A DNA stretch of 64,000 nucleotides, from positions 1 through 64,000 of the forward strand of contig JANQLF010000044.1 in assembly GCA_028280785.1 (NCBI GenBank), in the 5' to 3' direction. Within the stretch, counting starts at the first letter, position 1. The number at the start of each line of letters is the position of its first letter. Under the pieces are notes generated by a model. The model made no database searches. It was not told the origin of the DNA and was given only the letters and a program-made list of their open reading frames with translations. Below, in pieces: positions 60,801 through 64,000 of this stretch. The position numbers and the translations under genes are program-made. The DNA comes from Planctomycetota bacterium. Its GTDB lineage: Bacteria > Planctomycetota > UBA11346.

Positions 60801-63800
60801 GGTTTGGCATTCGTGCACGTGTAAGGTACCCGCAGTAAATCCATTGGTCTTAAAAAACATTTTATTACCGGTTTTATTCACCGTAATAGTCGCAAGATGA
60901 GCAGAATTACCAAAATCAGCGTTTTGTTTTTTATTCCCGTTAAAGACGATGTTTGATGTACCAGCCGTAATCACTGCACCAGAATCGGTGCGCCAATGGC
61001 GATTCACATTTATGGTTGCTGAACCAAGATCAGCAGTTGGTGCCCCACCGTTACTTATCAATTCAAAATCGCGACAGGTAATAGTACTAGTACCACATAA
61101 CAGTGTCGGTGAAAATGCTCGACGACCGACGTGGATATCATGCGTGGTTGTTACATTATACCCATTTAAATCTAGGGTACAGTCACTCAGTAAACCAATA
61201 CAGCCAGTATTCAAATCGCGCGTTTGTATTTTATACGTCGCATTATTGTAAAATGTCATGCAACCACTTTTCTTGGTCGCCAGTTGATTCAGAGCACCGC
61301 CATCGATTTCATAGGTGTTTCCCGTTCCACCATAAAAACGGAAACCACTAATGTTAATAATATTTGCAGCTGCATCGACGGTGAATATTTTTTCATTCGT
61401 CGTTGATGCCGGTGAACCAACATAGATTGGCAACGCATTACAATCGAATGTACCGGCACCGATATATAATCGATGTGCACGTGTACGATCAGTAACCGTG
61501 GTGGTATGCCCTGTTGCAGCAACGTTGAGATTATAGAAACGGTTCGTGCCATGCCTATTGGCCACTGTACCTGTTCCCGTTAATGTCACTGTAGATGTGC
61601 CAGCAATAAAGCGACGGCGCTCACTGGCAATCGTCACACTGCCTGCACTAGTTATTGATTGATCATTGGCTTCCCAGCGACCACTTTCAATGATTAAGTC
61701 GCTACTTAATGTGACATTTGCTTGCTGATCGATAATTCCATCATACCCATCATTAATAGAAACAGAAGCAACACTTACTGCTTGATCAATTACTACATTT
61801 TTATCAGATGTATTATCAAAAATTACTTCTGAATTTATTCCTGGTACATTATCACTCAGCCAATTTTCAGCAGATGACCAATTATTATCTGCAGCACCTC
61901 CATCCCATATGGCTTGTTCACTAAATATCCAGTTGGTGTTCGAACCACTATCTATACTTCCCAATGCCCTAATCGGGTAAGCACTTGTTGACGCATCACT
62001 ACGTGCAACATTGACTCCATTGACAAACTGCTGTCCGCTTACAGTCAAACCCCACTCATTAGATTGATCAGAAGAATCGAGCAGTACGTAATTACCGTTT
62101 GAACCACTCAAGTTTAATTCATCAATGTTATGAATAACAGACTCTTTAAACTGAAGATCAATATTCGCGGTATCTGTAACAGCTGCTAACGTTTTTATAT
62201 CCTGTGCATCGTTAAAACTCACAGTTTCAGCAGTGTTAATTGTTACAAGATTAAACGCCTCGCCTGCTACTGTAATATCCTGGTCTGCGGAAGTAGATTC
62301 AAAAATTACATTTGATGTGCCCATGTTCATGGTTCCACCGCCTGTATTCAACCAGTCGCCAGCAATATGCATGACACTACTGTTGGCTTGAACATCACCA
62401 TTTGCACTGGTGATTTTAAAATCTCCACCAACAGTAATGATTGAAGAACTATTGATATTAAGCTGACCACTAATCCACATATCATCTAATGTGCTAATGT
62501 CATGAGTACTAGTGTCTAAAGTACCGTCATCTATGCGCAACAAATCACAATCTGCATCTCCCAACAGAGAAATAGTTCCTGAACCATACTGAACCCTTAA
62601 ATTACCTCCTCCAATATCAAAACCATCTATTGTATTAGTGCCGGAGGAGCTACCTCTCACTGATAAATCAAGATAATGACCTTTGCTATCGTTAAAATTA
62701 GCAGCAGGATTAACTGTTAATATTTTCTCTCCACTAATGCCAAGACCCATGACGAGCTCAGATGCCTGTGAAGCAGATACTATTCCTGACCCAATTTCTA
62801 ATTTACTAATACGCCCGCCTCCTTGTATTTCAGTAGTCTGACCTGACTCTGCAATAATAAGTCTATAAAGTTGGTTTTTCCAAAAATTATTTTTGTAATA
62901 GCCGCTTCCCGTTAAATGAACTGTACTCGTTCCTTTCGTAATTTGTCCAGTTGCACCATCATCAGTAACTTTAAAATTACCGCCTACCTTTATCGTACTA
63001 CTGGTCAAATCCACAGATCCAGTAATCCACATATCTGAAGTGGCCGCAATATTATAATTATTACAATCAAGCTTGCCCTCATCAATGCGAATAAGGCCAC
63101 AATCAATGTCACCTAAAATGCTTATCGTGCCCGCACTGCTTTGCTGAACGGCAAACGATCCATCCCCAAGATTTAGCGCATCTACAGTATTGATGCCACC
63201 ATCTCCTCTGGCTTTCAATCCAAGGAAATAACCCTTACTATCATTGAACTTTGCCAATGTGTTTACAGAAATGATCTTACTATTCGATATACCTAAGCCG
63301 ACCGTAAGTTCACTCGTTGATGATGCAGAAACCACTCCTGCCCCAACTTCCAATATACTTACACGACCACTACCCTGAATTTCAGTGGTTTCACCTGCAT
63401 CTGCGATCTTAAGTTTATAGAGTTGATTATTCCAAAAATTGTTCTTATAAAGACCCGTTCCCGTTAAATGGACGGTGCTCATTCCTTTATAAATCTGTTT
63501 CGTACTGCCATCATCAGTGACTTTAAAATCACCACCTACAACAACAGTACTATTCGTTAAATCAATTGATCCCGTGATCCACATATGTGAATTCGCAGTT
63601 ATATTATGATTATTACAATTTAACTTACCTTCATCAATACGAACTAAACCGCAGGTAATATCCCCTAATATGGTAATGGCGCCTGTTGCACTTTGTTGTA
63701 CAGCGAATTGCCCAGAGCCTAAATCGGCTCCATCTACTGTATTATAGCCACCGCTACCACGCGCTTTCAGATTCACATAGTGACCTTTGCTATTATTAAA

Positions 63801-64000
63801 ACTGGCACCTTGATTAATTGTTATGATTTTTTGACCGCTGACACCTAAACCTACGACAACTTCAGTGCTCGCAGAGGCGGTTACAGATCCACTGCCAACA
63901 ATCAAAAACGAAGTACGGCCACCTTTGATAAATTCGGTTGTTTGCCCCGCATCAGCAATTTGCAATGTTGACAATTGATTTTGCCAATGGCCATTCTCAA
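47547..64000 (-). CDS. Giant RHS/YD-repeat surface protein (RHS-3), N-terminus outside window
   Basis: More than 5480 codons; the frame is open to the right edge, and the bases before the apparent TTG at 63974 still encode the repeat ('GHWQNQLSTLQIADAG'), so the true start lies beyond the window. In order: ~184-residue beta repeats; a 'WDGGAADNNWSSAENW' motif; Calx-beta domains (about 60.5-60.1 kb, 58.7-57.3 kb); cadherin/Ig-like blocks ('VNDPPVITS', 59.9-58.8 kb); a chitobiase-type Ig domain (57.3-57.1 kb); a large middle part; RHS/YD repeats from about 54.3 kb; core end 'GRFLQLDPARDGVNWYTYAG'; and a 425-residue C-terminus. It is only distantly related to RHS-1 and RHS-2. Likely a cell-surface adhesin-toxin. 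Confidence 0.88.
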   Translation of the reverse strand, partial: ENGHWQNQLSTLQIADAGQTTEFIKGGRTSFLIVGSGSVTASASTEVVVGLGVSGQKIITINQGASFNNSKGHYVNLKARGSGGYNTVDGADLGSGQFAVQQSATGAITILGDITCGLVRIDEGKLNCNNHNITANSHMWITGSIDLTNSTVVVGGDFKVTDDGSTKQIYKGMSTVHLTGTGLYKNNFWNNQLYKLKIADAGETTEIQGSGRVSILEVGAGVVSASSTSELTVGLGISNSKIISVNTLAKFNDSKGYFLGLKARGDGGINTVDALNLGDGSFAVQQSSAGTISILGDIDCGLIRIDEGKLDCNNYNIAATSDMWITGSVDLTSSTIKVGGNFKVTDDGATGQITKGTSTVHLTGSGYYKNNFWKNQLYRLIIAESGQTTEIQGGGRISKLEIGSGIVSASQASELVMGLGISGEKILTVNPAANFNDSKGHYLDLSVRGSSSGTNTIDGFDIGGGNLRVQYGSGTISLLGDADCDLLRIDDGTLDTSTHDISTLDDMWISGQLNINSSSIITVGGDFKITSANGDVQANSSVMHIAGDWLNTGGGTMNMGTSNVIFESTSADQDITVAGEAFNLVTINTAETVSFNDAQDIKTLAAVTDTANIDLQFKESVIHNIDELNLSGSNGNYVLLDSSDQSNEWGLTVSGQQFVNGVNVARSDASTSAYPIRALGSIDSGSNTNWIFSEQAIWDGGAADNNWSSAENWLSDNVPGINSEVIFDNTSDKNVVIDQAVSVASVSINDGYDGIIDQQANVTLSSDLIIESGRWEANDQSITSAGSVTIASERRRFIAGTSTVTLTGTGTVANRHGTNRFYNLNVAATGHTTTVTDRTRAHRLYIGAGTFDCNALPIYVGSPASTTNEKIFTVDAAANIINISGFRFYGGTGNTYEIDGGALNQLATKKSGCMTFYNNATYKIQTRDLNTGCIGLLSDCTLDLNGYNVTTTHDIHVGRRAFSPTLLCGTSTITCRDFELISNGGAPTADLGSATINVNRHWRTDSGAVITAGTSNIVFNGNKKQNADFGNSAHLATITVNKTGNKMFFKTNGFTAGTLHVHECQTVRFQNGQTFAVNDNFTLAGSASCGVKVESMTPGSAWLLDVDANATQSLSYVCAQDSDASSGAQINATNNGCDDGGNTNWNFVTTQPLMAMLSLSNPPTAMETLEEDEDVFTFDVTLTGTVSGTVVLNVETSTGAAAVNSDFTLSSSSLSFTTAGTQQFTLSIDDDAVIEGPESLIVTLSSTSAVSIVDVVQMTIVEDDEPPVPSLTIEDTSVDEGDLARVTVSLDEPANQEITVTYTTGDDSPASAVADTDYTSQTGIVTIAIGADSADIFIQTTADNDVESDETFKVTLSSPVNALIADADAIVTIVNDDVVNLPPIVMDDEYFVPEGGTLNIAAPGVLGNDNDPLPQNVALTATLVSADTNGDLTFDPSGDGSFDFTHDGSESPAEFTFVYSVTDNVNPAVEGEVTITINPVNDPPVITSTAGDEVNEGELYTYPVTVDDPDNTLAELSFHLNNEPTGMEIDENGVITWTPGEGVTTSGTVTVIVSDGGTTDGTQNFVVDVLPVNNPPVISGLPATTIEINTFYSFTPLASDADGDDLQFTILGLPSWASFNSNTGNVSGLPVEGDEGNYPGIVISVTDNIAPPVPLATFSIDVYLPNTAPVVDAGIDQQVLLSASPITLNGTATDDGLPLNSSLTYTWSTISGPDVVSFFDESQLNTTATFTSTGTYVLQLSVTDGELVSVDTLTVIVADQSIVTLGAPSASTVNEINGSTVTIPVTISHALASDLSVTLAVSGSASSGDYTLSPSPVVITQGTTSANATITITGDTILEIDETIIVSIASSGAATIGIPSSQTVTIIDDEAPPVVQFTNTSMTVVESSNVVLIPFESDVPLAEIVNVTYSLSLPGTGIADASDVSFDTETMVLNSGENANYLRVYVLDENILEGAEALTITIDAAPANEWTVGTNNSFIVNIQDPTTVSFGADTYSVAENVSSIDIPINLNYAAVGDFEVQWQVTGGNVIASEDHALLYSGTVNFSVNDTTNNLHIEILNDSIVEPPETLEISLIAVDNVADGKINLGTYPVTTLTITDDDTGVIPEISWDTLQSPITEADQTLSLNVNISQAPATGVQVVVPYILQAGTATGGLGNTSDYVQYAGEIIFTDTGPTTQSIAVVINDDEEVEGEESFTVQLLSASNATLNASDVHTVTVTDDDLGAVVFAVDGVTGNVSGGTYQNSAQLSIALEPANASAVIYYQIDGGALQTYSGAFTLNDSASITAYAELNTIQTPSSAITITVVDDNDYPNDSSQTPSTAVTTKVSPYSWEVAGVFNDTAVRGAVDGNVIPGAVTLGNKLAFMNAPLVPETNTLLTLTPIDARGTAGQPLQKLVHWEHTKIEGNATIYIRAGDSLLLAAPSTATGNVSLLGLPNLANGESVILEKGCHLKTTFSKPGVCTISVEGSSDDLTVIIAGNPFSGQRLISEVDYTRDVSFDDDQLVYTSADTEVLLVTQGGAGGPGAMDVPVYDCQNQIYAATDVNYQIKVLDRGTPYIVARINQTNNSEQPIIAYKEVEEFTLWNSLNTRGILESEHAILEMQPYIDGVILKRSDVVVDSTADPSVTLYSKSNATLKTDPIRKEFYNQWQVVMPITSESESYSCKFIAYETVGETETPVSRTESDAITNAAIAKITYSPDPEAYVNEYDQPGEGVELSIAEDFTIGVSIAYESVSGDMNLLLESLVINITEPSTGVISLRSGEGVSNGLFKSSSFTHAVHPEGTYIGVEPQPTTLLIDLCTVALQSSYGLTASEKYEDRINGDILPDTAQFSYKTYVDSFRIGNKTVDKTFLNDYIVDQNGDAVIQPYWDGTGYFYKIDSISKETVTVNNTLAKIPWEATLAQYYMYEDFDARAYPDYYEGMGYNYPPLSLFEETTAEDPSDFIPSLAPVAGGLIHSVTDYGTHGDYYLTPGVYSVVDGDTYDPLFMNVFNEASMDLAQWVFDNGGIANASWSPEYQDWLIFIEGTLTIDGTIYSMQRHDLASPMHVDDFNNDPSLLDQWFDVPKGTSVVDEEEVKVTFSRDFSQWPVDVHIEDAIREEFEGSPFIKEIEKEIVWKYDVDSFDETVHITSRKNLLNAATNLTHTDPDHFDSITYAYTLTSESNTPATYYEPTITVTPRLINQNYKNTIMNVKVDYDTDKLEDQHYRFTKIEHATGLPLSANASIEVIPSVGQVELSEQNLNLTFTLDTWNTPLMGPDLSISYNSQDYIDRGWGYGWTTNYDMLVVDETTVIDETGGIVKFDISSGKSVNREIGSILEERTEDPEAVDNSPAAKWPEDEETGYLAGERYRLDRLNHITYFFNGDGWLVRLKTWRQEEIHVTRDAQTNKITLVSDAYGRSVNPEDYFTVSDGKLHSFKNICKSGIYSFEYDEYKNITSMEQRALPQQGIIPGEDFALEDTSTLKYTFKYENTFTNFNGETLSTGQVTKIVYPDKIAQKNPGGSETVIDSSAAPDYIVNLAFGGAVTYTLNQDNFVTSTTRQMSNTSAEDLTSTYTYVGNGFPLRTSVSISGTLRSEKEYDERGNVIYDITYAGPDGDNREILYEYHPTLNMPLKTTILNVRGVGSHMPVNLVTTNEYYEGEFNIGSLRKMISPTQATSTFTYTNEVDKPGFLATSTDELNNTWSVIERTAYGNVKKVETAGNRVLLTTFENSGEKGLVKTTTDLRGLQTSYEYDARQRPWKVTDTTGAFKIFVRTPNNRIAHVITSPLVDKDSNQIVSALVSSNTYDTWHRLRSSSQPGVTKIDYDYERNGSHWLVEQTQGSRNLGKKEVDAAGRIIARTVKVLLNETDESATDCVTTFSYNANTGYLGQITNALSEVTTYYRNLLNQEIRIESPAGNIDTVYNTGSNLLVSTDNNCLGWQLSTTNPLAQKVSMVYDRNGRVIENIGINGVSSRSLYNSRGEIISFVPACGLGSTWTYGPDGIDVTLTVPDGNKVARSLNANGDAVTAWIKPGGSQAVATKTKSLLPYSDAMKVRDVYLYNGDSVTSERNFSSITGSLLDSTSVEDAGNDGLNKVTFAGSRGVTLGGDGLALGTFTTMQLGIGTNNQTLVASVIDRDAINGRITGGTSQLNLTSENVMHPVTGEIQYSKDDRNGDLKTTDRIIERDKLGRPIKWLRILGDNKSITFEQVYDEAGRVVLIDDPIHGASYKTYTPLGQVKTLISKGERNGSVAVGGIVNRTDYNGINLPESTYVNERLLEHRDYSVTGELLSLTVNGRETTYNYDSKLRFIDRVEAPGDRIQTTAYDPIAKTVTKTQNVAAGIRTIIETHDDLERVINRTISVNASSSKTETFEYYPRGRIKKHTRIDGKTHNYTYYPNDDSLFQNVIKDIDDTTILATITYEKELVSGGGYKQKITETIPGTPDDIVKARILTFDRAGRLVSTEVTGQNTVAMEYNLDNTVKSRGVFEYSYNNLGQLNGIKDGRHVNAEITEVSYYDASSGAAAGMKEDVIFKNGIMRHYTYTDRGLLATILQTYPASGAYTGNITGSELFACKYDEQDRLIGSITLKCNPGTNFDTLYDNIESYFSNPSYSLANVVEEERVNYLYDSADHLVHENIIRADGEDYLNQFVFDPFGNKTKQLSGVIIEGFDSAPTLSPGSISFDATTDKVRYLSLTFTPNDLALGVGETSGSAGVGFDVTTIGATPTTYKINALTRVDNNVYTLHLNIDDGTEPIEIGPLANNHPSVLELVIQPDDTMQIVLSSSGEELRQELLLDGPIEKDVTLFRDDALTTLDSLRWQATTSGYVVTDFTYNLFNQLSSSSNGTASTVYTYTDGGHLYETKIDGVLQKSYLYDYADRLLQVKDGIGDNIESIEYTDSSWQRKTVTHGTNVNNMTTFMWDGDHLLSASKNNATIEYAYYQGAPLWEINDFTSNGKSVGVYTKNHRADVTGIYGHFGDSTADKGMIRKYRYDAFGRIIDAEKVTYQPLVPSASLGELSLANLNPGPRYRGYWHEGGSVALYHTQNRHYDPLIGRFLQLDPARDGVNWYTYAGGDPVNRWDPSGLFWRFYGDPAHGKYTDKTKKIKKISASWIEDGTIEPNNKKGPNQAQWDLARAEFPDAPIIQPWGTTQDGFEYPKAPPHFDLLPIHLIGPGIRKNPILDGLTGARFELAANFAMKYENGRYLVSTTKSENGGWNFTDAPEAGLEHYIYLRIESASRHYDLGADMVAQMYSIGGVGDVATIAGLSQWLVETEAGRKAAKLYGLTGVAVGGTGYLIAKKFKLPNAVKEKISPLLNIARQKVMKLAKQMEDIGLKGSNYKYRPRPKNIRGAAQAPKRPFAPNADGVVRSTDEAEEILRNSIKDTELDMEGVQFNFLDPEDVDLIQADDAAAEYFSGNDLDLDEIVTWESFLNDDGNFPVKVDPSILNSDEAIIGNLAHELYEINHLKVYFEESGGSMTLRRLRSLINPGIKDNLHDKSWDFVNNMLWPE
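62300..64000 (-). repeat. ~551-bp in-frame repeats at the start of RHS-3
   Basis: Three copies, the first cut by the window edge, of a ~184-residue unit ('QLYKLKIADAGETTEI', 'VTDDG.T.QI.KG.STVHLTG', 'KSDMWITGS'). The equivalent Cys/Thr-Ala-Asp-Ala phrase lies near 63941, 63391 and 62839, giving periods of 550 and 552 bases. Protein-level tandem repeats, with copies drifting. Confidence 0.75.

Overview
The window comes from a Gram-negative-type bacterium. It is moderately AT-rich, has Shine-Dalgarno starts (AAGGAG/AGGAGG), several Sec signal peptides and several lipobox lipoproteins. I cannot fix the phylum. The 'WDGGG..NNW..A.NW' secreted beta-helix entry motif in the giant proteins is common in PVC-group and other aquatic bacteria. 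There are no housekeeping genes: this is accessory DNA, a conflict/defence and mobile-element region.

Layout. (1) 0.1-5.1 kb, minus strand: a tight six-gene operon with one good sigma70-type promoter. It encodes DprA/Smf, a ComF-like phosphoribosyltransferase (PRTase), a trypsin-like protease, a degenerate-HAD+PRTase fusion, a PD-(D/E)xK-like protein and a DUF2971 protein. It reads like a multi-gene defence system. (2) 5.2-7.6 kb: a tyrosine-recombinase remnant, then a convergent pair made of a Gp37/Gp68-like three-Cys protein and its partner TcmP. (3) 7.6-11.5 kb: small unrecognised genes, one of them a membrane protein. (4) 11.5-24 kb: a 3594-residue secreted RHS/YD-repeat protein with an HNH-like C-terminus, followed by an LRR protein as candidate immunity factor. 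(5) 24-31.4 kb: an envelope operon (secreted EEP nuclease, lipoprotein alpha/beta-hydrolase, secreted protein, two membrane proteins, small basic protein), then a short plus-strand set ending in a putAbiC-like abortive-infection membrane protein. (6) 31.5-33.7 kb: a lipoprotein gene and a frameshifted IS3-family element. (7) 33.8-45.2 kb: a second giant RHS protein with a different C-terminus and a secreted PDZ / degenerate aspartyl-protease-like partner. (8) 45.2-46.9 kb: a tRNA 3'-end fragment flanked by short direct repeats (integration-site scar), a strong terminator and an intact rve-type IS with 15-bp perfect inverted repeats. (9) 46.9-64 kb: a third, still larger RHS protein that runs off the right edge (more than 5480 codons), with two small genes after it.

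How it fits together. The three RHS genes look like polymorphic toxin loci: a shared secretion/beta-helix plus YD-repeat chassis, a different C-terminus on each, and small unrelated genes immediately 3'. Between the modules I see short dif-like sequences: a GATAA-ending arm, a 7-nt spacer and an AT.TGTAA-like arm. They all have the same orientation and lie at about 11.55, 24.01, 31.45 and 33.78 kb. Another, near 45.64/46.83 kb, may be split by the IS, and a weaker one lies at 9.12 kb. Each sits just beyond the 3' end of a minus-strand gene block. The region may therefore be an array of toxin/defence cassettes exchanged by an Xer-type or other tyrosine recombinase. That cassette model is my inference from reading the sequence and has not been tested by alignment.
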